DNA of 48,930 bases from Prevotella sp. (GCA_017458125.1 JAFTGB010000008.1:1-48930), one strand, 5' to 3'; shown: positions 15,007 to 25,180, counted from the first letter of the stretch. Notes: a model not told the origin generated them from the letters alone. Translations and numbers: made by a program.

Positions 15007-16569
15007 ATGAAGAAGACAACGGCCATAGTCTCAGTAGCCGCAGTTGCGGCACTGGCGGCAGGCATCGGACTATACACCCTCTACCACCAAGAGCAGGAGA
15101 AGGTGAAAGAGTTAGAGACGCAGCTGAGCGAACTCAGCAAGCGCGAGAAGGAGTCTGCCGTCATGCAGAGCGTCAACGCCCAGATGGAGCAGATAGCCGA
15201 CCAGGAGCGCAAAATCAGCGACGAGCAGCGCGAGAAGGCCGAGCAGCAGACACTCATAGCCAACGCCGAGCGCGAAAAGGCAGAGACCGAGGAGCGCAAG
15301 GCGCGCGAGTCGGAGCACAAAGCACGCGAGTCGGAGCTGAAAGCCGTGGCCGCGTCGGAACTGGCTGAGCAACAGCGCGCCATTGCCGAGCAACAGCGCG
15401 CCCAGGCCGTCCACTCGCGCCAGATGGCCGACACGCTGAGCTACATCAATCTGGGGCGCACCCTGGGCAACACCGCCGTCATGCAGATGCAAGCCGACAA
15501 CCACGAGCTGGCCCAGCTGCTGGCCTACGCCGCATACTCCTTCACCGAACGCTACAGGGGCAACCTCTACCACCCCAGCGTCTACCAGGCACTGGCCCGC
15601 ACCAGCATGGGACGCCTGCAGTGGAACAAGCACAAGGGGACGGTGACCGACATGGCCTTCGTCAACAACGACCGCAACCACTTCTACTCGTGCAGCACCT
15701 ACGGCGAGCTGTTGGAGCACCGCCAGTCGGGCGGCAACCTGCAGACTGAGACCATCATACAGAACAAGAACTACGACTTCCGCGACATCTACCTTGACCA
15801 CAATAGCGGCACGCTCTACGCCGTCAGCCGCACCGGACAGCTCATCATCAAGCAGGGCAAGGACACCAAGGTCATCACCGTCAACGACATAGGCCACCTG
15901 ATGCGCATAGACCCCACCGAGAGCCAGATGCTGCTCTTCGGCGACCGCGGCGTGGCACTGGTGGACCAGCAGAGGCACGACGTCGTGCGCACGCGCACGC
16001 TGCCGTTCCGCATCGTGTCTCTTGACCGCCACGACAGCGCCGTCCTCACCTTCGACGACCAAGGACGCCAGCACCTCTTCCGCACCATCGACAAGGTGGA
16101 AAGCAGCAGCGTGCCCGTCAAGGGGCAGGTGACGTCGTTCGCCAGCTCCAAGAACACCAAGACCAGGGTCTACGGCATGAGCGACGGCACCATATACTTC
16201 GTAGACAAAAACGGCAGGACAAGCCGCCTCATCGGTCACCTCTCGCGCATCACACGAGTCAAGCTCAACGGCTGGCGCCTCTACTCGTCGAGCTACGACG
16301 GCACCATCAACCTCTGGATGACCAACACGTCGAAGATAGAACCCATGACCATCTACAGTTCCAACGGCTGGATCACCAACTTCGTCTTCGATGTCAACAA
16401 GTCCATCATCCTCACCGGAGACCAGAAGGGCAACCTGATAGAAAACTACATCTCCATACATGCCATGGTGGACCGTCTGAAGGCACGACTGAAGCGCAAC
16501 CTGACACGGGAGGAGTGGAACTACTACATCGGACCCAACGTGCCGTATGAGAAATTTGTCAACCCATAA
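15007..16569 (+). CDS. Membrane-anchored coiled-coil / WD40-like propeller protein
   Basis: 520 residues. An uncleaved-looking N-terminal anchor (~6-25) is followed by a long charged coiled coil rich in E/K/Q/R/A (~28-140, with 'REKAE', 'ARESE' and 'AEQQRA' near-repeats), then a short helical part with 'LAQLLAYAAYSFTERY', and a beta-propeller of WD40-like blades (~205-480; 'DGTINLWMTN' is the clearest). The C-terminal 'KRNLTREEWNYYIGP' resembles tails on WD40 proteins linked to signalling and peptidase modules in Bacteroidetes. No enzymatic motif. It probably acts as a scaffold at the inner membrane. It sits 44 bases after the phosphatase and 16 bases before the sensor gene. Confidence 0.75.
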   Translation: MKKTTAIVSVAAVAALAAGIGLYTLYHQEQEKVKELETQLSELSKREKESAVMQSVNAQMEQIADQERKISDEQREKAEQQTLIANAEREKAETEERKARESEHKARESELKAVAASELAEQQRAIAEQQRAQAVHSRQMADTLSYINLGRTLGNTAVMQMQADNHELAQLLAYAAYSFTERYRGNLYHPSVYQALARTSMGRLQWNKHKGTVTDMAFVNNDRNHFYSCSTYGELLEHRQSGGNLQTETIIQNKNYDFRDIYLDHNSGTLYAVSRTGQLIIKQGKDTKVITVNDIGHLMRIDPTESQMLLFGDRGVALVDQQRHDVVRTRTLPFRIVSLDRHDSAVLTFDDQGRQHLFRTIDKVESSSVPVKGQVTSFASSKNTKTRVYGMSDGTIYFVDKNGRTSRLIGHLSRITRVKLNGWRLYSSSYDGTINLWMTNTSKIEPMTIYSSNGWITNFVFDVNKSIILTGDQKGNLIENYISIHAMVDRLKARLKRNLTREEWNYYIGPNVPYEKFVNP

Positions 16570-16585
16570 CAGAAAGGAGCAAGAC

Positions 16586-19399
16586 ATGATGACGACACGT
16601 ACACTCCAACACACACTTTACAAGACGGCGGCACTGGCGCTGACGATGCTTTGCCTGCTCACGGCAAAGGCCAACGCACAGGGCGTACCCTTCATCCGCA
16701 ACTTCACGGCTGCGACCTATCAGGGCCACAACCAGAACTTCGACATCATCACGGGCGACGACGGCACCATATACGTAGCCAACTTCGAGGGACTGCTCTA
16801 CTACGACCAGGCCCGCTGGCACATGCTGCACACGTCGGGCATCACCCGCATCACATCCGTATTCCGCGACAGCAAGGGCAGAATATGGACGGGAGGCTAC
16901 AACTACTTCGGCTTCGTGGAAAAGCGCGAAAACGGCAGGCTGCACCTGAAAAGCCTCAACTACCAGAAGAACGCTGACAACGAGGTGCTATGGATATGGG
17001 AGCGAGAGGGCCGCATCTGCTTCTTAGCCAGCGACGACAATATCTATCAGGTCAACAACGACAAAATAACGCTGGCCCCAGGCATGAGCCTGCCCAAGCA
17101 GGGAAAGTCGGTGCTCAGCACGACGCACAACATCAACCAGGTGCAGAAGCTGGACTTCGGACTGAAAGCACTGGCCACCACGGGACAGGGCATCATCATC
17201 ACCAACGCCGAGGACCAGCAGCTGATGAACATCACCATTGACAACGGACTGTGCTCTAACAACGTCAGCCACATCACCTACGACGGACACGGCGTGCTCT
17301 GGGGAGCCACCGACAACGGCATCTTCGCCATGGCCGTACCCTCGGTATACTCACGCCTGACCACCCACGAGGGACTGCAAGGCGAAGTGCTGGCCATCGA
17401 GAAACTGGACGGACAGGTGTTCGTGGGCACGCTGAGCGGACTCTACCGCGTAAAAGACCACCACTGCACACCCGTCGGCGGCATAAGCTACGCCTGCTGG
17501 CAACTGACACGCCAGGGCAACCGACTGCTGGCCGCCACGGCAAACGGTGTCTACACCATCACGGCCGACGGAGCCACCAAGCAGCTGACAACTACCGGAG
17601 CGCTCTCCATACTGGTGGTAGCCGACGGCATCTACATAGGCGAGATGGACGGCCTCTATCACATCAACGCACAAGGCAGAAAGGTCAAGCTGCACGAGAT
17701 GGAGAAACCCACCCGCATAGTGCGCGACGCGCAGGGCTACATCTGGGTGCAGAACCTGTACGGCAACGTGTGGTGCAACCACGGCGACAACCGCTTCGAG
17801 CCTTACAAGAAGGACGGACGCGACAACGAGGCCATGACGCTGCTCTGCACGAACGGCCGTGTTCAGACCATCTCCGTCAGCGACACCAAGCCCTTCCCCT
17901 ACCCGCTCTACTACTATGCCGAACCCAACGGACTGCTCTGGCTGACCGACAACAAGGGCAAGCACCTCTACGCTTTCAAGAACGATGCAAGACAGGCAGC
18001 ACAGTCGGAAACGGTCATACCGCTGCAAGACTACTCCATGCGCGCCATGATGCGCGACGGCAACCATCTGTGGATAGGCGGCGACAGGGGCATCGTGGTG
18101 CTCAACAGCGACTACAAAGACCCCATGCAGCATGCGAAGCCGAAACTGCTGATACGCACCATACGCTTAGGCAACGACAGCGTCCTGTGGGGCGGACACG
18201 GACAGCTGCCCCAGCAGCTGCCCCGACAAGACGGAAAGGAGCGCCACCTGAGCATCGACTTCGCACTGAACTACCCGGGCATCATAGGAAAGGTGTACTA
18301 CCGTTACCGCATCAACGGAGGACAGTGGAGCACATGGGACGTGGACACCAACGCCGAGCTGTTCAACCAGCCCTACGGCGAGAACGTCTTCGAGGTACAG
18401 GCCCGCGACGCCTGGGGACGGCAATCGGAGATAGTCAGGATAGAATTCAGCTATGCCTACCCGTGGTACATGCAGTGGTACATGCTGACGCTCTACATGC
18501 TGCTGGCCATACTCGCCATACTGGGCATCAGCCAGTGGCGACTGAACCGGGTGGAGAAAGAAAAGAACCGGCTGGAGACCATCGTCCGCGAACGTACCGC
18601 CGAGGTGGTGCGCCTGGAGAAGATGGCCACCACGGGCAAGCTGACACAAGGTCTGATAGACCGCATTCTGAACCCGCTGAACTACATCAACAACTTCGCC
18701 AAGCTGTCGCAAGGACTCATCAACGACGTCACGGCCAACATTGAGGACGAGAAAGAACACATGGACGCCGACAACTACGAGGACACCGCCGACATCCTGG
18801 ACATGCTGAAGGGCAACCTGCAGAAGGTCAGCGAGCACGGAGCCAGCACGACACGCATACTGAAGGCCATGGAGGAGATGATGAAGGACCGCTCGGGCGG
18901 CATCGTCAGGATGAACCTCACCACCCTGCTGCACCAGAACGAGGAGATGGTGCGCAAATACTACGAGAAGGAAATCGGCGAGCACCACATACACTGCGTC
19001 TTCCAACTGCCGCAGAACGACATCTTCGTCAACGGCAACGCAGAGCAGCTCAGCAAGACGTTCATGAGCATGCTGGGCAACGCCGTCTATGCCGTCAGCA
19101 AAAAAACGCAACGCCCGCACGACGCCGACTACGTACCGGAGATAGCCATGAAGGCCACCACCATGAACGGCGGGAAACAGATTGTGCTGCACATACACGA
19201 CAACGGCACGGGCATCGAGAAGACCATCATCAGCAAAGTCTTCGACCCCTTCTTCACGACCAAGACAACGGCTGAGGCCACGGGCATAGGACTCTACCTC
19301 TGTCAGGAGATAGTACAGAACTGCGGAGGCACCATCAGCGTGGACTCGGAGAAGAACGTGTTTACTGAATTTACCATTACTTTACCAACTATTGCATAA
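16586..19399 (+). CDS. Propeller-type sensor with histidine-less kinase core
   Basis: 937 residues from ATG 16586, which has the only clear Shine-Dalgarno here (AAAGGAG, 16574-16579); the longer frame from 16547 overlaps the upstream gene. Signal peptide (to ~A31), two-component-regulator propeller repeats (~40-510), Y_Y_Y-like sandwich (~555-622), one span (~629-650), then a kinase core. The dimerisation helix reads 'LTQGLIDRILNPLNYINNF': compared with 'LTAGIAHEIQNPLNFIINF' in the next gene, D692 and R693 replace the catalytic His and Glu. The ATP-binding domain looks intact ('MLGNAVYAV', 'DNGTGIEK', 'FDPFFTTK', 'ATGIGLYLC'). It cannot autophosphorylate in the usual way but may bind ATP and either phosphorylate or gate the downstream kinase. 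Ligand unknown. Confidence 0.88.
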   Translation: MMTTRTLQHTLYKTAALALTMLCLLTAKANAQGVPFIRNFTAATYQGHNQNFDIITGDDGTIYVANFEGLLYYDQARWHMLHTSGITRITSVFRDSKGRIWTGGYNYFGFVEKRENGRLHLKSLNYQKNADNEVLWIWEREGRICFLASDDNIYQVNNDKITLAPGMSLPKQGKSVLSTTHNINQVQKLDFGLKALATTGQGIIITNAEDQQLMNITIDNGLCSNNVSHITYDGHGVLWGATDNGIFAMAVPSVYSRLTTHEGLQGEVLAIEKLDGQVFVGTLSGLYRVKDHHCTPVGGISYACWQLTRQGNRLLAATANGVYTITADGATKQLTTTGALSILVVADGIYIGEMDGLYHINAQGRKVKLHEMEKPTRIVRDAQGYIWVQNLYGNVWCNHGDNRFEPYKKDGRDNEAMTLLCTNGRVQTISVSDTKPFPYPLYYYAEPNGLLWLTDNKGKHLYAFKNDARQAAQSETVIPLQDYSMRAMMRDGNHLWIGGDRGIVVLNSDYKDPMQHAKPKLLIRTIRLGNDSVLWGGHGQLPQQLPRQDGKERHLSIDFALNYPGIIGKVYYRYRINGGQWSTWDVDTNAELFNQPYGENVFEVQARDAWGRQSEIVRIEFSYAYPWYMQWYMLTLYMLLAILAILGISQWRLNRVEKEKNRLETIVRERTAEVVRLEKMATTGKLTQGLIDRILNPLNYINNFAKLSQGLINDVTANIEDEKEHMDADNYEDTADILDMLKGNLQKVSEHGASTTRILKAMEEMMKDRSGGIVRMNLTTLLHQNEEMVRKYYEKEIGEHHIHCVFQLPQNDIFVNGNAEQLSKTFMSMLGNAVYAVSKKTQRPHDADYVPEIAMKATTMNGGKQIVLHIHDNGTGIEKTIISKVFDPFFTTKTTAEATGIGLYLCQEIVQNCGGTISVDSEKNVFTEFTITLPTIA

Positions 19400-19405
19400 A
19401 GACCT

Positions 19406-20230
19406 ATGGAAAAACAGATTGAAACCTTAAAACTTCAGCTGAAGGAGCAGGAGAAACTGGCCGCTCTGGGAATACTCACTGCGGGCATAGCCCATGAAAT
19501 ACAGAACCCCCTGAACTTCATCATCAACTTCAGCAAACTGTCGACCAAGCTGTTGGACGACCTGACCGACATCGTCAACGACAACAAGGACAAGCTGGAC
19601 GCCGCAGACTGCGAGGAACTGAACGACATCGTGGCTGACCTGGAGGGCAACATGGACAAGATAGTCGAACACGGCGAGCGCGCCATCAGCATCATTCAGG
19701 GCATACTGCTCGTATCGCGAGGCAAGGAGGACGAATATCTGCCCTCTGACGTCAACCGCATAGTCAAGGAATACGTCTGGCTCTCCTACCACGCACTGAG
19801 GGCCAACCACAGGGGCTTCAACGTCAGCATACACGAGCAGTACCAGGAGGGGCTGCCCCAGATGATGGTCATCCCACAGGACCTGAGCCGCGCCGTGCTC
19901 AACCTGATGAACAACGCCTGCTACACCGTGTGGGACAAGGCACAGACGGCCAGCGACGACTACCAGCCTACCATCGACGTGAGTGTAACCTCCGACGGGC
20001 AACAGGTAACCATCACCATAGCCGACAACGGTAAAGGCATGACGAAGGAGGTGCAGCAGCACCTGTTCGACAACTTCTACACCACCAAGCCTGTCGGACA
20101 AGGCACCGGACTGGGCATGGGCATCACGCGCGACATCATCGAGAACAAGCACAACGGCACGCTGCGCTACGAAACGGAAGAAGGTGTGGGCACGCGCTTC
20201 ATCATGACCATACCCATCAGGACGAAATGA
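19406..20230 (+). CDS. Soluble histidine kinase, no sensor domain
   Basis: 274 residues, no signal or membrane span. A short coiled start is followed by the His box 'GIAHEIQNPLNFI' (H30) and an HATPase domain with N box 'VLNLMNNACYTV', 'ADNGKGM', 'FDNFYTTK' and 'GTGLGMGI'. All elements for autophosphorylation are there. It starts 6 bases after the propeller sensor, whose kinase core it closely resembles (both share 'LNPLNY/QNPLNF' helices and a ~45-residue acidic insert between the dimerisation helices), so it probably arose by duplication and works with it as a heterodimer. It overlaps the following receptor gene by ATGA. Likely partner: receiver of the phosphatase at 13793. Confidence 0.93.
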   Translation: MEKQIETLKLQLKEQEKLAALGILTAGIAHEIQNPLNFIINFSKLSTKLLDDLTDIVNDNKDKLDAADCEELNDIVADLEGNMDKIVEHGERAISIIQGILLVSRGKEDEYLPSDVNRIVKEYVWLSYHALRANHRGFNVSIHEQYQEGLPQMMVIPQDLSRAVLNLMNNACYTVWDKAQTASDDYQPTIDVSVTSDGQQVTITIADNGKGMTKEVQQHLFDNFYTTKPVGQGTGLGMGITRDIIENKHNGTLRYETEEGVGTRFIMTIPIRTK

Positions 20231-22632
20231 GCAGAACCCTACACCTTATTTATATTATAGTATTACTGCTGCTGGCGTGTCCCAACGGGACACAGGCGCA
20301 GAAAGCCACGCACGAAGACAATGCGCAGGTGCTGGAGCATGCCGAAGAGGACTACCGGATAGGCCGATTCGACAGGGTTCTTGACGTGCTCGGAAGTCGT
20401 ATGCACGGCTTCCAGCAGAGCGACCGGCAGAAAGCGCTGCGTCTGGTAGCCCTCTGCTACCTGGCACAGGACAACGAGGCAAAGGCTGAGGAGTACGCAC
20501 GGCAGTTAGTGGAGGCCAACAACTACTATGCCGGCGTGGACGACCCGATACGCTTCCAGGAAATGGTGGAACGGCTCAGGGGCGGACGCGCCGTCACCGT
20601 CACCACGGCATCGAGCGTGGCCGAGGGCATAGAGGAGGCTCCCGTGCCGGTGACCATCATCACCGCCGAGATGATAGAGAACCTGGGGTACAACAAAAAC
20701 CTCAGCCACATACTGGCCGCATACGTACCGGGCATGACGGACGTGATGGCAGAATGGGAGGAGAACATCGCCATGCACGGAGCCTTCGCGCGCGACCAGG
20801 AGCTCATACTCGTCATGGAGAACGGGCACCGACTGAACAACCACACCTACAACAGCTGCTCATTGGACTACTCACTCAGCACGGAGAAAATAGACCGCAT
20901 AGAGGTGCTGCGCGGACCGGCGTCGTCGCTCTACGGCAACGTGGCCCTGTCGGCCGTGGTCAACATCATCACCAAACAGGGGGCCGACGTCAACGGCATC
21001 AAGGCCAAGTACGGCTACGGCACGTTCAAGACGCACAAGGCAGACATCACCATGGGCACCAGTTTCTTAGACGCCGACATCTTCGCATGGGGCTCGTTCT
21101 ACCAAAGCGACGGCGACGAACGCTCCATCAGCTCGGACATGATGGAGAAATTCCTGGCCAGATACTACATCACCCCGGCTGCCGGGCAGTACGCCCATGT
21201 GGAACGCTACCGCGACAAGCCGTGCTACGACATCGGCATGACTTTCCGCTTCAAGGACTTCCGCCTGTCACTGTCGCGCAAGAACTCACGCTCCGTCAAG
21301 CAGTTCACGGACAGCTGGGGCATCTATAACTACGACCGCTATGCCTTCTGCAACGGCATCAAGCCGGGCAGCAACAGGGTCAACAACCACATACACATGG
21401 ACTACAGCCACCAGTTAGGCTCTGTCACGCTCAACGCCACAGCCTACGGCGACTGGCACGACATGAGCTACTACAACGCCTCCAGCGCGGAGATGCCGGA
21501 CCAGGAAGCACTGCCCGAAGAAGAGCGTGCCTTCTCCATCGGCACGTTCAGCAAACGTGACATCGAGGAATACACCCTCGGGGGCAACCTGCATGCCAGC
21601 ACCACCTACAAACTGGGGAGCATGACGGGCAACCTGTTAGTGGGCACACAGTTTGAGCACTTCACACTGAGCGATTACCAATACTTCGGCGGCAACGATT
21701 ACTCGATAGTCTACGAACAAGACCTGCAACCCGATGACACCTACTCCATCAAGGGAAAGGAGAATAGCGTGTCGTTCTATGTTCAGGACAAGCACACGTT
21801 CACACGCCACCTCATACTGAATGCCGGTCTGCGCTACGACATCAAGCACCGCCGACTGATGGACAATATCACATCATGGTCGCCCAGACTGGCACTCATC
21901 TACATGCCAAGCCAGAACTTCAGCACGAAACTCACCCTCTCACGTTCGTTCGTCGACATGGCCTACTACTACCGCAATGAAGGCAGAGTCGTCAACGAGA
22001 ACTACCTGCCGCAGTACCTCACCGCCATACAGCTGTCGGCCATGGGCAAGATACCGAACCTGCACCTGTCCTACGATGTCAACTTCTCGTACAACAGATT
22101 TAAGAATCTGTACTGCAACCACAACAGCAGCCAGAAATGGGCCAACGAGGGAACGTTCAAGAACCTGGCATTCGAGGCCAGTGTCTACTACAGCTGGCAA
22201 CGGCTCACGGCCAACCTCAACTTCTACTGGAGCCGCGTGCTTGACGCCACGTCATACTACTACAGCGAAACGGAGAACCGCGTGGCCTGCGTGCCCAACC
22301 AGACGGCCAACCTGAACGTGGGCTGGAAACTCATTGACCACGGCCGACACCAGCTCAAGCTCTACGGCAACATGCAGTACACGGGGGAGACGCTGGTGCA
22401 GACCCAAGACTTCAAGGGATATTCCGAAATAGTGAAAAATGACTATTTCATGGACCGCCGCGTCATCTTCGACGCCGGAGTGAAGTACACCTACAACAAG
22501 TTCGCGCAAATAGCACTGGAATGCGAGAACCTGCTGAACACCGACCGCTACGTCATAGGCCCGGAGTGGAACATGTATCCGGAAATGCTGCGCGGACGCA
22601 ACCTCATGGCATCGGTAGCCTTCACCTTCTGA
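20227..22632 (+). CDS. TonB-dependent outer-membrane receptor with TPR-like N-domain (copy 1)
   Basis: 801 residues with a signal peptide (to ~A24). Residues ~28-120 are helical and TPR-like ('ALRLVALCYLAQDNEAKAEE', then 'DDPIRFQEMV'), replacing the carboxypeptidase-like domain usual in this phylum. Next comes the plug ('VPVTIITAEMIENLG', 'VLRGPASSLYGNVALSAVV') and a 22-strand barrel ending in aromatic F ('ASVAFTF'). It imports or senses a ligand across the outer membrane using TonB energy. No SusD partner. Start ATG overlaps the kinase stop (ATGA). A relative follows directly. Ligand unknown; metal chelate or small peptide are as likely as sugar. Confidence 0.9.
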   Translation: MSRTLHLIYIIVLLLLACPNGTQAQKATHEDNAQVLEHAEEDYRIGRFDRVLDVLGSRMHGFQQSDRQKALRLVALCYLAQDNEAKAEEYARQLVEANNYYAGVDDPIRFQEMVERLRGGRAVTVTTASSVAEGIEEAPVPVTIITAEMIENLGYNKNLSHILAAYVPGMTDVMAEWEENIAMHGAFARDQELILVMENGHRLNNHTYNSCSLDYSLSTEKIDRIEVLRGPASSLYGNVALSAVVNIITKQGADVNGIKAKYGYGTFKTHKADITMGTSFLDADIFAWGSFYQSDGDERSISSDMMEKFLARYYITPAAGQYAHVERYRDKPCYDIGMTFRFKDFRLSLSRKNSRSVKQFTDSWGIYNYDRYAFCNGIKPGSNRVNNHIHMDYSHQLGSVTLNATAYGDWHDMSYYNASSAEMPDQEALPEEERAFSIGTFSKRDIEEYTLGGNLHASTTYKLGSMTGNLLVGTQFEHFTLSDYQYFGGNDYSIVYEQDLQPDDTYSIKGKENSVSFYVQDKHTFTRHLILNAGLRYDIKHRRLMDNITSWSPRLALIYMPSQNFSTKLTLSRSFVDMAYYYRNEGRVVNENYLPQYLTAIQLSAMGKIPNLHLSYDVNFSYNRFKNLYCNHNSSQKWANEGTFKNLAFEASVYYSWQRLTANLNFYWSRVLDATSYYYSETENRVACVPNQTANLNVGWKLIDHGRHQLKLYGNMQYTGETLVQTQDFKGYSEIVKNDYFMDRRVIFDAGVKYTYNKFAQIALECENLLNTDRYVIGPEWNMYPEMLRGRNLMASVAFTF

Positions 22633-22666
22633 ACATAACAGCAAACCATACACACACAACAATAAA

Positions 22667-25174
22667 ATGAACATACGACACTGCATACTCACAATAGCCT
22701 GCTGCACCGCGCTGACCATAAGCGCACAAGGGTCCGACGACAACTACCGCAACATCTACGACCAGGCTGAGCAACACTACGACATAGGACAGCTGGAACA
22801 GGCTGAAAAGGAACTGACCGACAACATGAAGAACTTCCCGTTCAGCATGCGCCAGGGGGCCTTGAGACTGCTGTCGCTCTGCTACATAGGCATGGACCGC
22901 GACGAAGACGCTGAAGACTGCGTGCGCATGCTGCTGGAAGAGAACCCCTACTACAGCACCTCCATGGACGACCCCCAGCGGTTCATCGACATGGTGCAGG
23001 ACATCAAGTCGGGACTGGTGGCCACCATCACCACGGCATCCAGTCAGGCTGAGTCGCTGAACGAGGTACCCGTGCCCACGACGCTGATAACGGAGCAGAT
23101 GATACGGGACTCGGGAGCGCGCAACCTGCAGGAAGTGCTGGCCATCTATGTGCCGGGCATGTATATCATAGACTGCAACGACGACATCAACATCGCCATG
23201 CGCGGCGTCTACAGCAACGGACAGGAGAAGATACTCTTCATGCTCGACGGACACCGCATGAACAGCTACTGCACCAACACGGCGGCACCGGACTTCAGCA
23301 TATCGCTGGAGAAGCTCAAACAGATAGAGGTGCTGCGCGGACCGGCATCGTCGCTCTATGGCGGCGTGGCACTGACGGCGGTGGTCAACCTCATCACCAA
23401 GCAAGGTGCTGACATCGACGGCATCAAGGTGCGCGGAGGCATAGGCAACTACGGACAGTATCACGGCGACATCATCTTCGGCAAGCGGTACTTCGACTTG
23501 GACATACTGGTCTGGGGAACACTGAACGCCATCAAAGGACAGACCTTCCATGTAAACAAGGAAAACACCGGACTGGGACTCCATGGAGGCGACGTCACCG
23601 TGGGGGGGATAGGCAGACGCCCGAGCTACGACTTCGGAGCCACCATCAAGTACAAGAACCTGATGTTCCTCTACAACACGCAGTTCTCGCAGGTGCAGGC
23701 TCCCATGACCATGACGCATACCTTCACACCATACAACATCGACAAGTACAAGACATTCTACGGCAACAGACCCAGCCACACCACGCTGACACACCATGCC
23801 GACCTGAGCTACGGGCAGCAGTTCGGACAGGTCTACCTGAAAGGTCAGGTAGCTTTCGACAACAGTGACCTGTCACACTATCAGGCCATCAGCGACATCG
23901 CGCTGCCGGGATTTGCCAGCATCCTGCCGCTGCCTGACACGTCAAAGAAAATGCTGACTGACACGACTGGCGGACTGGCTCGCTACATCAGCGGTCAGGA
24001 GCACACCATCGGTGCCAAGGTGCAGGGCGAATGGAGCTACTTGAACACAGGACTGCACAAGGGACTGCTCAGCTTTGGTGCCGAGTATAACTATTTCCAG
24101 CTGGACGACGCACGCTACGTCTTCGTCTACGACTTCGTAAACACACTGCCGGAAACCGTCAGAATCTCGGAATTAGGAAAGGGACACGAGAACAATGCCA
24201 ACGTCTATGCACAGCTGAAGCACCAGTGGGGACCCGTCATCCTCAATGCCGGACTGCGCTTCGACTACAAGGGACGCTACGACGACACCACCATCCGCGA
24301 GTTCTCACCACGTGTGGCACTCATCTATGTGCAACCCAAGTGGAACGTCAAGCTCAGCTACGCCAAAGCATTCATCGACGCTCCATATCTCTACCGCAAG
24401 ACCAACCAGTTCCTCTCCGTACTAATGAACAACATGGGACATAACGACCTGCCCCTCACGCCGGAGTCGCTGCACTCCTACCAGCTGACCTTCGGCACCA
24501 CCCAGTGGGTCAAAGGACTCGACATGGAGGTGAACGCCTTCTACAACCGCGCGCGCGACCTTATCTATATGGACATCATCGAACACTACAACATGGGCAA
24601 CTCGAACATCTTCGGAGTGGAGGTCTCGGGCAAGTACCAACACAAACGCTTTGCCGCCCACGCGTCCGCCACGTGGCAGAAGATAGCCAAGTACGAACTG
24701 TATTTCGAAAAGCTGGACCGCGCCTTCAACATGCCGCGCTTCATTGCCAAAGGCGTGCTGGCCTGGCAGGCCACCAAACAGCTCAGGCTTCACACCACCT
24801 TCAACTTCAGCACACGACAGGTGACCGACTACATCAACGTATTCACCTATCAAGAATGGTACAAGGCGTATCTCCTCTCCGAAACACTGCATGAGAAAGA
24901 GATTGCCCAAGGCCATCTCTCGCCCGAAGAACAGATGCAAATGGAGAGTGCCCGCAAAACAAGCGATGAATTAGCGGAAAAGACATACCTCCAGAAAAAC
25001 GTTCCCCCCTACTTTGTCATGGACCTCGGTGCCAACTATAACATTGGACGCCTGGAACTGAGCCTGAACGTACATAACGTGCTCAACCGTAAATACTCGC
25101 TCAGCGGTGCCTGCACGGGACTCATCCCGCAGAAGGGACGATGGTTCAGGTTTGACGTGGCATACAAATTCTAA
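22667..25174 (+). CDS. TonB-dependent outer-membrane receptor with TPR-like N-domain (copy 2)
   Basis: 835 residues, signal peptide (to ~A20), the same architecture as the preceding gene: helical TPR-like region (~25-115, 'ALRLLSLCYIGMDRDEDAED', 'DDPQRFIDMV'), plug ('VPTTLITEQMIRDSG', 'VLRGPASSLYGGVALTAVV'), barrel ending 'FDVAYKF'. The N-domain and plug are clearly related to copy 1, the barrel much less, so the pair are diverged duplicates probably binding different ligands. It follows 34 bases after copy 1 and is closed by a strong terminator, so it is the last gene of the operon. The N-domain position, in the periplasm before the plug, suits protein-protein signalling to an inner-membrane sensor. 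Confidence 0.9.
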   Translation: MNIRHCILTIACCTALTISAQGSDDNYRNIYDQAEQHYDIGQLEQAEKELTDNMKNFPFSMRQGALRLLSLCYIGMDRDEDAEDCVRMLLEENPYYSTSMDDPQRFIDMVQDIKSGLVATITTASSQAESLNEVPVPTTLITEQMIRDSGARNLQEVLAIYVPGMYIIDCNDDINIAMRGVYSNGQEKILFMLDGHRMNSYCTNTAAPDFSISLEKLKQIEVLRGPASSLYGGVALTAVVNLITKQGADIDGIKVRGGIGNYGQYHGDIIFGKRYFDLDILVWGTLNAIKGQTFHVNKENTGLGLHGGDVTVGGIGRRPSYDFGATIKYKNLMFLYNTQFSQVQAPMTMTHTFTPYNIDKYKTFYGNRPSHTTLTHHADLSYGQQFGQVYLKGQVAFDNSDLSHYQAISDIALPGFASILPLPDTSKKMLTDTTGGLARYISGQEHTIGAKVQGEWSYLNTGLHKGLLSFGAEYNYFQLDDARYVFVYDFVNTLPETVRISELGKGHENNANVYAQLKHQWGPVILNAGLRFDYKGRYDDTTIREFSPRVALIYVQPKWNVKLSYAKAFIDAPYLYRKTNQFLSVLMNNMGHNDLPLTPESLHSYQLTFGTTQWVKGLDMEVNAFYNRARDLIYMDIIEHYNMGNSNIFGVEVSGKYQHKRFAAHASATWQKIAKYELYFEKLDRAFNMPRFIAKGVLAWQATKQLRLHTTFNFSTRQVTDYINVFTYQEWYKAYLLSETLHEKEIAQGHLSPEEQMQMESARKTSDELAEKTYLQKNVPPYFVMDLGANYNIGRLELSLNVHNVLNRKYSLSGACTGLIPQKGRWFRFDVAYKF

Positions 25175-25180
25175 GACACA

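Noticed and set aside
15112-16614. 500-codon minus-strand frame opposite the WD40 protein
   Set aside because: Composition (V/H/D/A-rich with no motif) is typical of the antisense of a GC-rich gene; the plus-strand gene has anchor, coiled coil and propeller.
22622-23797. 391-codon minus-strand frame opposite the second TonB receptor
   Set aside because: Antisense shadow with the same V/H-rich look; the receptor has plug and barrel motifs.
20227-25174. SusC/SusD-type glycan uptake pair
   Set aside because: Both proteins are TonB receptors; neither is SusD-like and they lack the usual SusC N-terminal domain.
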